Shown: positions 22,691 to 35,389, counted from the first letter of the stretch. The stretch is DNA of 64,000 nt from Cephalotus follicularis (GCA_001972305.1 BDDD01000019.1:230292-294291); one strand, 5' to 3'. The notes: generated by a model from the letters alone, not told the origin. A program made the numbers and translations.

Positions 22691-25042
22691 GGTAAACCCC
22701 AGTTTTTTTTTATATGTACAGAATTGCATGTAATTGTTTGTACTTATACGGTATTGTATGTATGGATGTCATGGAATACATATGATATATACTATTGTCA
22801 ACATTTAAGTCTGTTTACGGGTATTGGGGATTCAGTAGAACTTAAACGTGGATTATGAGATTTTTGCCTAAATGAGCCTATTTCTATAAATAGGTGGTTT
22901 AGCTCTTTCTATTCCCATTTTCATTTATCGTTCAATTCTAGAGAGGGAGGGAGTGAGTTAGAGACAGAAAGTAGGAGAAATCAAGCAAGGAAAGTCTTTG
23001 GGATCGTGACAGAGTGTGGAACCTGAAGGGAGAAGCAAAACGAGGATTGAAGCAGCATATTCTCCGTTCTCAGCCAATTTGAGGTAGGTTCTACATATAC
23101 TTTGATTTCCATATTTTGATGGATTTGCATGATGGTAAGGTTGTGGATGGCTGTATACATGCTACATGAATGGAATAGGGTATGTGTTGTGGTTTAAAAC
23201 GGACTGAAATGGGAATCAAAGAGAGAATTGAGAGTTTAGGTTTATAGGCCTAATCCCTTTTCTCTCTAGATTAATGGGTTATGGGTACGGATCTGAAGAG
23301 TTAAAGTTGATTTTGTTTTACTCTCGACCTTAGGGGCTTATAGCTGCCTTTGGTTCGAATTTAAACAGATTTAAATGATTTTAAAATGGATTTTACAGTT
23401 GATTTGATGAAATGCCTGCTGCTGTCAAACCGACGATGCTTTGGCTATAGTCGTCGACGTTTTGATCGTGCAAACCGTCAACGCTTTGATTAAAGCGTCG
23501 ACGCTTTATGTGTTGCAAAACAGTTGACGCTTAGTGCACGCGTCGACGCTTAAGGTACAACGCTTTAACCGTTGATGCCTTGCATGAAGGCCTCGACGCT
23601 TTAACCGTCGACACCTTAGGCGCTAATCGTCGACGCTTTGGAAAAAGTAGTCGCCGCTTAGCACCCCGTTTCTGCCAAATCACCTTGTTTTCAACTCCAA
23701 GTGGTTTTTTTGTTCAAATTGATTCCATAGGAATCCTCCCTAAGGCCTTGTAGCCTATGTTAATCCTCTTTTAAGACATTTGATTGCTAAACCCATCTTC
23801 AAAGTGGATATTTAAAGAAAGTTTCAAGAAAAAGGGTTTTATTCCAATGGTTTTCAATTAATGGTTACGATAGCTCAATTGGGACATCCGAATGCGGATA
23901 TCCTAGTTGGACTCCCTATCCATTGTTTTTTAACTCCGATAGGGACCAAGAAAATGGTTAAGGAAAATGGTTTTGATGGATGGATCCTATGTGATCCTTT
24001 AGGGTTAGGTCCCTATCCTTTAAATGGAAATATGGTTATGGACTACATGTATTGTACAACTATGATTGATGGATTGTTATGGTTGAGACCTAACTGGATA
24101 ACCCATTCATAATCTTCATTTCTGTCATGAAGCATTATGGGTGTAGGTCACATATATTTTGGATATGGAATCCTCCCTTTTTGGGTGACCTACAAGCATC
24201 ACCGCATTGTGGAGTGATTTGCTATGTTATTGATATAGCATTGTCACGACATAGATCGTACATATCTCTATTATGGTATGGGCTAGTACCTTCGGAACTA
24301 GTATTATGGTATGGATTATGTGTCCGGTATTACCCAATGCTCCACACGGCTATAGCACAGAGGGTGTATAGACGATAGAGGTACTATCTCAGGCCAGAGA
24401 GGCAAAGGAGTACTTGACCCTATGGATTTATTGTCCCCATGGATGGTTATGGATTGCTTTTATGGGGTGTGTGCAGGCCTATGGCCTTTGATGTTATTAG
24501 GACAAGCAAAGTATACCACTGCTTATGGACGGTTGGTATACTGGCGCTGTCCACAATTGGCATTCATGCTATAATATGTCATGCATATATATCTGTTATA
24601 TCTGCTGCATTTCATTGCATATAGTATAGCCTACATAGCCATGGGTTGCTAACCCATTCTCGTAATGGATCAAATACAGGTGATGCATCGCAGTGAAGCA
24701 GCTCGAGACGGATCGGACATCCTAGTTAGTTTTTGGATGTCAGCTCAGATTATTGTTATCTACCTTCTGTATATGATTTGGATGTATAGGAGACACTTTC
24801 TATTCCATCTATTGACCTGCTGGGTTGTGGCAACGCCTAACATATATGTATCAAATGTTATGGAAGTGGTTGAGCATATCAATTATGAATGTTGAATGTG
24901 TTATCTTCCGCGTGCATATGGTATTTAAAATTTTAAATATGTAGCGTATTTTGGTGTATGATGGCACCTATGTGATGCATCGTATGGACGGACATGCCAC
25001 GTGTTGAGCCTTGGGGTCTTCCTCGGGGTTCGGGGCATGACA
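22691..25042 (+). repeat. Gyp-A 3' LTR
   Basis: It follows the polypurine tract AAGGAGGGGAGGG and ends GGGGCATGACA. The expected first bases TGTAAC are altered to GGTAAAC. The promoter TATAAATA is at 22885-22892, with a purine-rich leader after it. A GCGTCGACGC array lies about 540 bp beyond the promoter, so in the transcribed part. The LTR is about 2350 bp. No coding region is seen. Confidence 0.85.
23433..23655. repeat. GCGTCGACGC-type array in the Gyp-A 3' LTR
   Basis: Core positions are 23433, 23454, 23478, 23498, 23524, 23543, 23572, 23593, 23608, 23630 and 23651. Paired steps are 21, 20, 19, 21, 22 and 21 bp. The best monomer reads AAAGCGTCGACGCTTT; others are changed mainly by C to T or G to A, such as GTCAACGC and GTTGACGC. 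Confidence 0.9.
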
Positions 25043-25899
25043 AGAGCTCCAAGAGCTCTACATCTTACATCAAGTCTTAGGAAAGCCCTAAGCCATGCAG
25101 ACTAGCATTAAGGAGAGGTTGGTCAGGCTAGTGCTAACTCGGCTCCTCTACTTATTACACCAAGAATGTGTAGACGGATGGATGTTTTACCTCCTCATGC
25201 CTTAAAGTTATTGAGCAATAGAGTCATGGTTATGGAATGACTGTGCTCTGCTACGTTGAGCCGAGGAGGCATGAGCACTTATGCTTGTTGACTCCTCTGC
25301 CTGCGATAACTAAAGTTCGCAGAAGGGTGGAAGTCCTTTGCCTGCTCATACCTTGTGAATATAGAGTGTAGATCGACAAAGTAGTGTGTAGGATGGCAGA
25401 GTGGTGCATAGAAGGATGAAAGTCCTCCGCCTACTCTTACCTTGTGAATATATATGCCTCTATACGACTTTGGGTTGGTCTGGGTAATACCTGTAGGCCA
25501 AAAAGGGTATGAATGATGACTTCTATGATATGTATACAACCATCCGGGGTAGGTACAGATAATATATGGAAGTGACCAAATGGGCCACATTAGAGAGCAA
25601 GGTGTCCTCTGCAATGCAGTTCCTTCTGTTTATACCTACCTTGTATAAGAGACTTAATGTATAACAATGACTGTATTTCAGTGATATGTGAACTACCGAC
25701 TTGTGCCAGTGCTACTGATATAAGATGATGTATATTATTGGGGCTATTCACGCCATATATGAATCATTATATTCCTCATACGTAACTATATATTGAAGTT
25801 TTAAATTTATTGCATATTTTGGAAGGTGATGATTGATTGGTATGGATGGCATGTTACATGTCGTACCGAGCGGTCCTCCTCCTGGTTCAGGGTGTTACA
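25043..25899 (+). repeat. LTR fragment, related to the Gyp-A LTR end
   Basis: Its last 100 bases parallel the end of the Gyp-A LTR and close with GGTTCAGGGTGTTACA at 25899, a typical Gypsy LTR terminus. Beyond it the Tork-like Copia LTR resumes. The rest shows no ORF with a domain; a purine-pyrimidine mixed stretch with repeats of CCTCYGCCTRCTCWTACCTTGTGAAT lies at 25310-25450. Confidence 0.5.
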
Positions 25900-26420
25900 A
25901 GTGTTTACCCTAAAGCTAATGTGGGGTGCATGCCAAGAGGCATCTTCACTGAACTGACCCACCATTGGAAACCTATTTGTATAGTCAATACCTGTGTAAA
26001 TAGGATTCCTATAGGTCTCGGTAGTGTATAGCCTATGGAGGCTAGTAGGCCATACGTGACCTACGATGTTTCCCTAGACCTGAGCGGCTGGCATGCATCG
26101 CGTAGTAACCGCTTGGATTTGATTTCCACCTTCCCCGTCTCTAGCCATGAGCTGGAAAACGGGTTGTCTTTGGGCCTTGTGGGAGATGCATTGGTGTATG
26201 GGCGAGTTGGCACAACATGGGATCGTCACACCTGTATTGAGGGTGATTGGCTCTATAATATCTATGAGCGCTGCAGACTTAAAATTCTTGCCAGGTGTAT
26301 GCAGACTTGAAATGGGATTTTTGGGGAGTTCTACCGATAGTCTCAGTGCGTTCATAGATTTATAGTTCTTGTGATATTACCTAGCGTTGACATTTATCCA
26401 AACCCTAGTCCGCGGTCAGC

Positions 26421-26535
26421 GTTGACGTTGACGTTGACGAAGACTTAAAAGCGGCGACGCTTTGTAATAAAGCGTCAGCGCTTTAGTCGGGACAAAGGTG
26501 AAAAAGCTCAGGTAAAACCCTTAACCGTCGACGCT
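26421..26535. repeat. GCGTCGACGC-type array in LTR-E2 with a GTTGAC triplet
   Basis: GTTGAC is repeated three times head to tail at 26421-26438. Core positions 26454 (GCGGCGACGC) and 26475 (GCGTCAGCGC) are 21 bp apart, and a full GTCGACGC core is at 26528. It lies directly upstream of the promoter, so in U3. Confidence 0.8.
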
Positions 26536-26616
26536 TTAAGACATATTTCTGACATTTTGTATGCCACAAGCAATGAATGGAGGTGGCATTTTTTTCTATA
26601 AATAGTAGTGATCAGT

Positions 26617-26805
26617 AGAAGAGGAAGAGAGAAAGAGAAAGGAGAGAAGGAAAAGAGAAAGAGAAAGAAGAGAAGGAAGAGAGAAAGAGAGAAAAAAGAG
26701 AAGGAAGAGAGAAAGAGAGAAAGAAGGAAAGAGGAGAAAAGAGAATTTTGTTGGGATTTTAGCATAGTAATTTCTTCAGTGTGGAGAAAAGAGAGAAGGA
26801 GATAA
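26617..26805 (+). repeat. GA-rich purine tract in the LTR-E2 leader
   Basis: About 190 bases of nearly pure G and A on the plus strand (GAAAGAGAAA-type units), just after the TATA box. The 65-codon ORF in it (26608-26805) is made of K, R, E and is a low-complexity artefact. LTR-E3 has a shorter version at 62917-63115. Confidence 0.8.
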
Positions 26806-26931
26806 AGTAAAGTAAGGATTCCTATTCTTTTTCTAAAAAAAAGTAATTTACGTTCTAAGGACTCCTGTTCTTTTTCTAAAAATACTCTATGTTAGGAATT
26901 TCTACTCATTCTTTTAAAGTATTTTATTATT

Positions 26932-27187
26932 CAGCTCAATTTAATTTCACTTTCCCATCGATATAATCGGTATATCCGTCTCACCGAGTGGAGGAAGTTA
27001 ATTTTTAATTTAATATTTCAATTAAGCAGTTTTATGCTCATTGCAACTGTTTATTTTATCAACTCAATTTAATTTAACTTTCCCATTGATATGATCGGTA
27101 TATCCGTCTGACCGAGTGGAGGAAGTTAATTTTTAATTTAATATTTCAATTAAGCAATTTTTATGCTCTATATTTAAATAACTTATT
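26932..27187 (+). repeat. Tandem repeat, two units of about 128 bp, in LTR-E2
   Basis: The anchor TTTCCCAT occurs at 26951 and 27079, 128 bp apart. Each unit has CTCAATTTAATTT, then a GATCGGTATATCCGTC block, then GTGGAGGAAGTTAATTTT. LTR-E3 has four units at the same place. Confidence 0.9.
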
Positions 27188-30100
27188 TGTATATATCTTT
27201 TATAATTATTACGTTCCTGTATTTTAAATTTTTGCCAATATTCGTGGTAAAATGTCTATATTAAATTATGTAAATTCTTAAATTCTATGTTGAAGTCCTG
27301 CCAATTTCTTAACGAAATTATATATTACCATTTTAAAATATTTCCATTTGAAATATGAATTCTAGAAAATGTTGTACAAAATTTTTTATGAATACTTTGA
27401 GCTGATCACTCAACGTATCAAGAAATGATTATTTTTACAAATGAGAAAATGCAACATACTGAGATGAACAACGACTGGATTGCGATCCGGGGTGGATTAA
27501 TCTAGTAAAAGATTAATGTTAAGGAGCGGAGAGTGCTCTCGGGCTTGCAATGCTTAGTAATGATAGTAATCGGGGAGTGCACAATGCCCCGATGAAGCGA
27601 AGGTTCAACAAGGTTATTTACGTTTTTACAACCCCTCAGTATTTATGAAATATTCTGATTCATGAGATATGATCAGAAAAGAAATTAATGAATGTGAAAT
27701 GTTCTCGTTTTATAAAAATACCAGAAAATGAATTTCAACAATGTTTTATTACGATAATTCTTACTGAGCTATTTTGGTGCTCACTCCTTTCAATGTTTTT
27801 GTTTTCACCTAAAATATTTCCAGGAAAAGATTGAACGAGGAAAGTTGAGCTTTGGCAGGAGCTCATAAGTAATATTTCGGAAGGAAATTATTTTACGAAT
27901 TATGTTACGAATATAGTTTTGTGTAATAGTTTATGACATTATAAAATAATATTTTCCGCTGTATAAGGCCTTTTGATAGATCCTGTGGAAATGTAAGACG
28001 TTGAGTATAATTATTATGATGTATGATGATTTAAATAAGAGTATAAAATTTTAAGGTTTATTATATCAAGTTATTTATAAATATTAGCGATTAGTAGGAT
28101 TGTTAAAGGATTAGAGGTTTCACCCCCACGTAATGCACCGAATCCCCGAAGTTCGCTTTGAGCATAAAGTGGACTCGGATCTGGGGCGCTACAATCAGAG
28201 CCATGGATGACGAGGGTAATAGTGTACGCAAACCAAGTACAGGATAAAGTACCGGTTAACTGGCTGTTGACAGATAGACGTGAAACTTCGGTCCACGTAT
28301 CCAGGGGGTGATAGGTATCACACTGGGGCTATTTTGATAGTCGATGACTATTAGAGTGATCGTACCAGAGCCACGGGATGTTCTGGGAAATTTATCATTG
28401 TACCGGGTTCCGAACAGACTTTCGGGTCCAGCCTGATTTTGGAACAAGTTGATATGTCAGTAGACATGTCATTTAGTGAGAGAATAACATCTGGGAGATG
28501 TTACTTTACTGAGAATATTTTATTTGTTGTAAATTTGTCAAAACATCACCATAATAAAAAATTCTAGTCAAAGGATTGACTGTTGAACAAGTAAACACGT
28601 GGAGTGTTGTACGAGCAACTTGGAGAGAGAACTTGCGACGGCTAGGGTTTGGCATAGCCCTATTCAATTGGGCTGAAATTGGGGCCTTGTTTAAGCCCTA
28701 ATTCAGCCACCTCATATGCCCAAAGAGATGCCCAAAGTTTGAATTTTAAGTCACATGGAGGTTGAGTAAAAAACACTCAATGTCATGACAAACATTATGG
28801 GCTTCCCTTACACAAGCATGGCCTTTGTCTTACAACAGCATGGTAACTCTTACATGCAGCATGGGTAGCCTGGTTCCTTGAGAATTGTGGCCGGGTTTGA
28901 CCTAAAGAAAAGAGACAAAAGGGCTTGTCTCTCACAACTACAAATATTACTCCAACATAAGCACACTTTGTCTCCTTTTGGGTATCACGTGTATGCTATC
29001 TCTTTTCTCTACGTTTTCTTCTCTTCTCTTGCCGTCATTTTCAAGTGCTTTTTGAAGAGGACAAAATCAGCTTTAAGCAAATAAAAGGTAGAGCATAACT
29101 CAATCTTCTCTTACCCCCAAAAGTGATTATAGGTGAAGGACATTCACACATTGTGTCTAGCAGTAACCTAGAGTGATTTAGTCTAGGATTTTAAAACACA
29201 TTAACTCCAACAATTCCAAGACATGGGTAGAAGTTTTTGAAGCATCTTTGGAGGCACTAGGATTTTGGAAAAGTTTTGAGGGATCACACAAAGTGAATGA
29301 GTTAAAGGCTTTAGGTAATGGTTCCTACATCACCATTTTTCTTCATCCTTTTTATGGTTGATGTTCGCTTTGGTTTGGGGCTAGGGTTTTGTACCCTAGC
29401 TGACCCTTTTAAGGTTCCATGTGGGAACCCTAAGGCCATTCTTGGTGATGGGCTGGGTGGCTTTGGATTAGGGTTTTTGGCGTGCTAACCCTAGTCCATT
29501 TAGTGTGTAGGCCAAGCTAGGGTTAGTGAAACTCTAGCTCAACCCGCCACCATTACTTGCTTGGATTGGTTTATGGTTCAAGTGAATGGATTAATTAGTG
29601 ATCATTGGACACTATTGGAACTATTTTGGAAATAGTTATTAGGATGAACCATTGCTTGAGGGACTTACAACTAAAATTTTTAAAATTGAACACCCTAATT
29701 ACCTAATGCCCAAAATTGATCCAATCGGCCTATATGCATCGCAAAATATGTATTCATTATGGACTTTGAAATACATGGCCAAGTTCAAGAAATCTAGAAA
29801 TAGGGTTTTTGAGAACAGTTTGCCTATAGTCATAATGGAATTATGTAATTATAGAAACTGGCAAAACTAGGGTTGACACATATCCTTACCCTAGGCTACG
29901 ATTGGAGCCGAGGATGACGAGGGATAAAGTACACGGTAACTGTCATCTGGACAAAGTACCGGATGTGTCAGAAACGGACGTAAAATGTGGAAAATTAAAT
30001 TGGGATTAATTTTCACACCTAGAATATGTGAGACAATTTTAGGGTCTTAAAATAGTCAGGGACTATTTACGATAATTTTACCTGTGTATAGGAGAGCTGT

Positions 30101-31457
30101 AACACCTCGCGCCCGCAGGGCGGACACGTGGCATTACTCTCCATCCAATACACAAAACAATGGTCGGGATTAGCAATATAAAAATGCGGAAAACTTAAAA
30201 CTTTGCAATACATATCAGATGCGGAAGAAACAATACAAATCCATCCATACAGTACAAAGCAAAGCTTTTACAATACAGTCTTTTACAATACATCATCAAT
30301 CCTTCAATACAGTGTTACAATACATAACAAATCAATCCTTTGTCTACGATTTCTCAATCAGCTCTGCGATGCCCAAACGGTTATGCAATCGAATCGAGTC
30401 TTCAATCTTTCTGTCCGCTGCTACCTGCAGCCCTACCTATGCCGCACACAAAGGTACAACACAGCCCCACCCTGAAGGATGGGGTTAGCCATACTGGCTA
30501 AGCAGAAACCCCATGCAGCATGTATGCATGTACAATGTGCAATATCGGTGACAATCCATACAATATCAATGTGCAGTGTACAATATCAATGCATGACATG
30601 AAAAATGTACATGTACAATTGGCGATCATACTATCCATATGACAATGGCCCATAACAGAGCATTCGGATAGGATCTTTAACAATCAATCAATGGCAGACA
30701 CTCAATGGTGGTGTATGAAACACCCAATCAATACATCAATATCCTATAGAGCAATCCCACAGAAGGTAGTCCTTCAAAAAGGGTGGGAGATCTATCTACG
30801 GTTTCCAGATTGATCAGGTCTGTGACTCATAGATCTTCCAGCCTATGGCTGGGTCAATACGGTCTAGATGAGCTACAACCGAGGGAGCTACTGATACCGT
30901 TAGGGAGCCACAGCCTCAAGGGAGCATCAATCGACAATCAATCGGTATCGCTCGTCAACGGGTCAATACAATGCAATAAATGAAAAGATCGGCAGAATAG
31001 GTGGACAGAGTCAAAGACCTAACATGCCGACACGAATCATGAGGCCGCTCTATAGGATCCATACAATACAATCAATCAATCAATCGAGTCAATACAATAT
31101 TGGGTAAAGTCAATAAGTGGTGGTGTCTAATGGAGAAAGGGGAACGTGCGTCCATCGTACCGACTTAGGCTCACAACAACACTCACGACTCAAGCAATCG
31201 ATCGATGTATCAATACAACATCGAAGCAAAGCCAATAAGTGGTGGTGCCTACTGGAGGGATGGGAACTTGCATCCATTTTACAGACTTAGACTCGCAGCA
31301 ACACTCATGACTCAAACAATCAATCGGTCAGTACAATCATTAAAACTAGTTTCAAACACTTGAACACCTCAAGTGAGGCTCCGATCAAGTGGCGATGTGA
31401 AAAGAAGTAGAAAACTAGCTTTAAAATAGTTAAAAACTCCTTTCAGTACATTAGGCG

Positions 31458-31765
31458 ACGATGTCTTTGGTGAAAGACATCGACTCCTCTTTAAAATAGA
31501 GGAAAGACGTCGATGTCTTTCCTTGTTTATGTAGAGAACTGACCAAACACGTCGACGTCCTTCGAGAAAGGCGTCGACGCTTTTCAATAAAAATAGCCTG
31601 AGAATGCGCATCGATGTTCGGCATCGATGTCTTTCCAGGGGAGAGACTTCTCGAGGCAAAGACGTCGACGTCTTTGAAAGACGTCGATGTCTTTGCTGTA
31701 GAATCAAGGATAAAGCACTCAGATGAAAAAGACATCGACGTCTTTGGGCTAAGGGTCGATGACTT
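31458..31765. repeat. GACGTCGACGTC-type array in the Gyp-B LTR
   Basis: Core positions are 31458 and 31480, 31510, 31552 and 31574, 31611 and 31624, 31665 and 31684, and 31735 and 31756. Pair steps are 22, 22, 13, 19 and 21 bp. Monomers read AAAGACGTCGATGTCTTT or close variants, with one GGCGTCGACGCTT of the other dialect at 31571. Confidence 0.9.
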
Positions 31766-32266
31766 TCCCGGGCAGAGTCGATTTTTAGGTAGAAAATGGG
31801 GCCAATCTCAAGCTAAAATCCAATTAAAAGAGATTCTTTGGAAACCAAAGTTTACAATCAATCATTTGAGGTTAGTAAGGCTAGTTACAACCTTCCAAAT
31901 TCAATTGCAATCTTTTAATTAACAATTAGGTCAAGGGTTAGCTATAAACCCTAAAAACCTCAATTCATTCAATTCAATCACTCAATCAATCTTGCAATCC
32001 AGTCAATCAATCAATAAAGCAATAGACAATTCGGTAGAGAAGTCCTACCTATCACTGAAGCTTCAAAAGTTGAGCTTCCAATCACTCAATCGGTTTCTAT
32101 GCCGTTCAATCACCAATCCACTCCTTGCAATCATTGTTCTTGTCGATGGAGATGCAATCCGGGGCTACAAAGGTGGAAGATGGAGGCTACCAGCAAGAGG
32201 GAGAGAGAGAGAGAGAGATAGACAGAGAGAATGAGAAAATGAGAAATGTGGGGGTAAGGAGAGAAA

Positions 32267-32289
32267 GAATTGACTTATATAGTCAATTC
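32267..32289 (-). promoter_or_regulatory. TATA box within a perfect inverted repeat, Gyp-B LTR
   Basis: GAATTGAC (32267-32274) and GTCAATTC (32282-32289) are exact reverse complements around a 7-base loop TTATATA. On the minus strand the centre reads TATATAA. Each arm contains TTGAC, the core that WRKY factors bind. The repeat could act as a dyad site or a hairpin. Confidence 0.7.
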
Positions 32290-32514
32290 GATCAACTCTC
32301 CAAAACTCGGCCCAAAATCCAGAATATACATGCATGTGATCACAATACAATATCAATAGGTATAAGAGTACCTCAATTCAATGCAGTTCAGTACGGTCCA
32401 ATACGGTAAAATACGGTACGATGTATGCATGAACAGTACCAAAGGGAATTCAGGTTGTCACATTCTCCCCTCCTTAAAGGAATCTGGTCCCCAGATTCAT
32501 GATCAAACGATCAA

Positions 32515-33925
32515 TCAATCAAATAGGAAAGGATATGTCTCTCTCATATCGTCCTCGCGCTCCCAGGTGCGCTCCATAGAACCAAGATACTGCCATAGAA
32601 CACTGACCAAAGGGATGGTCTTGTTCCTCAATACTCTGATCTGTCGGTCAACAATCTGTATAGGAGTCTCTGTAAATGATAAGTCAGGTTCCAACTGAAT
32701 TTGACCATACTCAATGATTTGTGAAGGATCTCGAACATGTCTCCTCAACTGAGAAACATGGAACACATCGTGCACTCCCAACAATGCTAGAGGCAAGGCA
32801 AGCCTGTAAGCAAGTCGGCCAATCCGATCCAATACCTCGAAAGGTCCAATAAAACGAGGCGAAAGCTTTCCTTTCTTCCCGAATCTCGTGACACCTTTAG
32901 TGGGCGACACTTTGAGGAAAACATGGTCACCAATACTAAACTCTAAGCCTCTGCGATGAACATCAGCATAGCTTTTCTGTCTACTCTGTGCAACAATCAG
33001 TCAGTCTCTTATCAATTTCACTTTCTCTGCAGTACTCTGTACAATCTCTGGCCCCAAAATACTCTTTTCACCGACCGGATCCCAACAAACTGGTGATCGG
33101 TACTTCCTACCATATAGGACTTCCTATCAAATGCAATTAGTCATCCCAACTACCTCCAAAGTTGAGTACGCATGCTCGAAGCATGTCCTCCAATGTCTGA
33201 ATGGTCCTTTCGGACAAACCATCTGTTTGGGGATGAAAAGCAGTGCTGAAACTCAATTTTGTACCCATAGCTACCTGTAACTTCCTCCAAAACCCGGAAG
33301 TGAAGCGAGAGTCTCGATCTGAAACAATGCTGACAGGAGCTCCATGTGCTTTAACAATCTCTTTCATAAACAATCTGGACAACTTCTCTCTAGAATAAGT
33401 CATCCGAATCGGTATAAAGTGGGCCGACTTCGTGAGTCGATCGACGACAACCCAAATACCATCATGTTTGTCACGAGTCAGAGGCAACCTAGACACGAAA
33501 TCCATGGTAATATGCTCCCATTTCCACTCAGGTATGAGCAAAGGCTAAAGTAAGCCTGCCAGTCTCTGGTGCTCTGCCTTAACTTGCTGACAAGTGAGGC
33601 ATCTCGATACAAACTCTGCGATTTCTCTCTTCATGCCAATCCACCAATAGCTAAGTTTTAGGTCATGATACATCTTCGTACTCCCTGGGTGGACAGAGAG
33701 ACGAGATTTATGAGCTTGAGAAAGAAGCTCTTCCTTCAACTCGCTATCGAGTAGAATGCAAATTCTATTCCTGTATCGCCATAACCCATCTGTAGAGAGA
33801 GAGAAATCGGGTTTCGATCCTTCATGAATAGCAGTAGCTACTTTCTGTAATTCAATATCCACTATCTGTGCATCTCTAATCCGGTCAAGCAATGCAGGTT
33901 GCACCTGAATATGAGAAAGAGTCAT
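32515..33925 (-). pseudogene. Gyp-B integrase with chromodomain-type end (broken)
   Basis: The zinc part is at 33545-33925 (AHKSRLSVHPGSTKMYHD, then SRCLTCQQVKAEH). The core at 33137-33541 shows WEHITMDFVSRLPL, SDRDSRFTSGFW and HPQTDGLSERT. The C-terminal part at 32515-32910 has GRLAYRLALP, VFHVSQLRRHVRDP and VLWQYLGSMERTWERE. A stop after RLAGLL stands where LLQPL is usual (CAG to TAG). Between 32911 and 33136 the frame is shifted. Confidence 0.88.
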
Positions 33926-35389
33926 TCAAGATAGCTTGCGACTCAATGCATCTGCAACGACATTTGCTTTTCCAGGATGGTTTTCAATGTCACAATCATA
34001 ATCATTAAGAAGCTCAAACCACCTTCTCTATCTCATGTTCAATTCCTTCTGTGAAAAGAGATATCTTAAACTCTTATGATCAGTGAAAACTGTGAACTTG
34101 GTCCCATAAAGGTAGTGGCGCCATTTCCCAAGAGCAAAGACAATGGCCACCAACTCCAAGTCATGCACTGGGTATATTTCCTCATGTGGTTTGATCTTCC
34201 TCGATGCATATGCAATCACTTTGCCATATTGCATAAGAACACAACCAAGACACTTTCCAGAAGCATCGGTGTAAACAACAAAGTCTTCGTTCCCGTCTGG
34301 CAAGGCTAAGACAGGAGCGGAAATCAATCTGTCTTTCAACTCTTCAAAACTTCTTTCACAATCACTATCCCATATAAAGGCAGCGTTCTTCTTTGTCAAT
34401 CTAGTCAACGGTGTTGCAATACGGGGAAATCCCTCAACAAACCGACGATAATACCCTGCTAAACCCAAGAAGCTGCGAACTTCAGAAGCATTCATCGGTC
34501 GTTTCAAATCTTTCACTACCTCTACTTTAGATGGATCCACTGATAAACCATCACCAGAAAAAATATGCCCTAGAAAAGCAACCTCCGATAGCCAAAACTC
34601 GCACTTGTCAAATTTGGCATACAGTCGGTGATCCCTCAAAGTTTGCAATACAATGTAGAAGTGCTGGGCATACTCCTCATCAGTCCTGGAATAGACTAAG
34701 AGGTCGTCAATGAACACTACAATGAACTGATCCAAATACTGTCTTTACACTCGGTTCATCAGGTCCATGAAAGCCGCAGGAGCATTAGTCACACCAAAAG
34801 GCATAACTAAGAACTCATAATGGCTATATCTCGATCAGAAAGCCGTCTTCGAAATATCCTCCGGTCTGACTTTCAACTGATGGTAGCCCGATCTCAAGTC
34901 GAGCTTAGAAAACATTGTCGCTCCTCTAAGCTGGTCGAACAGCTTGTCAATGTGCGGTAGAGGGTACTTATTCTTCACTCTAACTTTATTGAGCTGTCGG
35001 TAGTCAATACACATATGGAGCGATCCATCTTTCTTCTTGACAAAAAGAACAGGTGCTCCCCAGGGTGAAGCACTAGGTCTTATAAAACCTTTGTTGAGAA
35101 GATTCTGTAACTGTATCTTTAACTCTTTCAATGCTATCGGTGCCATTCGGTAAGGTGCTCGAGAAATCGGTGCAGTTCTTGGTATCAAATCAATCACAAA
35201 TTCTATCTCTCTGTCCGGTGGCAAAAACGTCAAATCCCGAGGAAAAACATCTTCGAACTCGCAAACCACTGGAATATCCTCCAGTTCCGGCCGCCATCTG
35301 TGAGTATCGAGCACATGTGCCAGAAACCCCTGGCATCCCCGTCGTAACAATCTGTCCGCATGCAAAGCCGAAATCATTAGAAAAAACAA
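33926..35389 (-). pseudogene. Gyp-B reverse transcriptase and RNase H (broken)
   Basis: Reverse transcriptase: [45 protein letters not shown] and, after a stop at about 34833 (CGA to TGA), [16 protein letters not shown]. The active site [10 protein letters not shown] is at about 34690-34718, then [12 protein letters not shown]. RNase [33 protein letters not shown] and [13 protein letters not shown], ending with a TAG for glutamine after LNMR. The frame 34028-34735 is open for 235 codons. Confidence 0.92.

Larger units (their letters stand above)
14266..25042 (+). mobile_element. Gyp-A: chromodomain Gypsy element (Tekay/Del-like), degenerate
   Basis: The order is 5' LTR remnant, primer site, gag, protease, reverse transcriptase, RNase H, integrase, chromodomain-type C-terminus, polypurine tract (about 22677-22690, AAGGAGGGGAGGG) and 3' LTR. 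Reverse transcriptase before integrase marks Gypsy. The 5' LTR has lost its outer 1.4 kb where SIRE-1 joins at 14266. A solo Copia LTR splits the reverse transcriptase. Many in-frame stops are single C to T changes, so the element is dead. Confidence 0.9.
26420..28193 (+). mobile_element. LTR-E2, solo or truncated LTR of the LTR-E family
   Basis: It is bounded by GTCAG (26415-26419) and ATCAG (28194-28198), a possible imperfect duplication, and ends GGGGCGCTACA. It parallels LTR-E3 (62603 onward) through array, promoter TATAAATA (26597-26604), purine-rich leader, AAAGTAAGGATTC and tandem repeats, but lacks the first 280 bases that LTR-E3 has. No coding region. Confidence 0.7.
25900..30097 (+). 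repeat. Tork-like Copia LTR fragment(s), split by LTR-E2
   Basis: 25900-26419 and 28194-28480 parallel the middle of the Copia LTRs at 18415-19200 and 54785-55560. The remainder, 28480-29870, holds no recognisable gene: a plausible LTR leader with short pyrimidine tracts and repeated GGGTTT/CCCTAR words, without telomere-like arrays. 29872-30097 is a second partial copy of the same middle segment (compare GATGACGAGGG at 28206 and 29914). The start of the LTR is missing. Confidence 0.6.
30098..32462 (-). repeat. Gyp-B 3' LTR
   Basis: A 2365 bp LTR, minus-strand start TGTGACAACCTG and end GGTGTTACA. The promoter is at 32275-32281 inside an inverted repeat. A GACGTCGACGTC-type array lies 520-820 bp downstream of it. 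A GA microsatellite is at 32199-32230. The remaining part (30500-31450) is a low-complexity stretch rich in CAATACA words with no ORF of interest. Confidence 0.85.

Noticed and set aside
26608..26805. K/R/E-rich ORF
   Set aside because: It is a translation of a GA microsatellite-like tract in an LTR leader.
28480..29870. Possible host gene or telomere-like GGGTTT repeats
   Set aside because: The words are scattered, not tandem, and the longest ORF (72 codons) has no domain; better explained as Copia LTR leader.
30219..30488. Overlapping 89-90 codon ORFs on the plus strand
   Set aside because: They lie in the CAATACA-rich part of the Gyp-B LTR, antisense to the element, with low-complexity composition.
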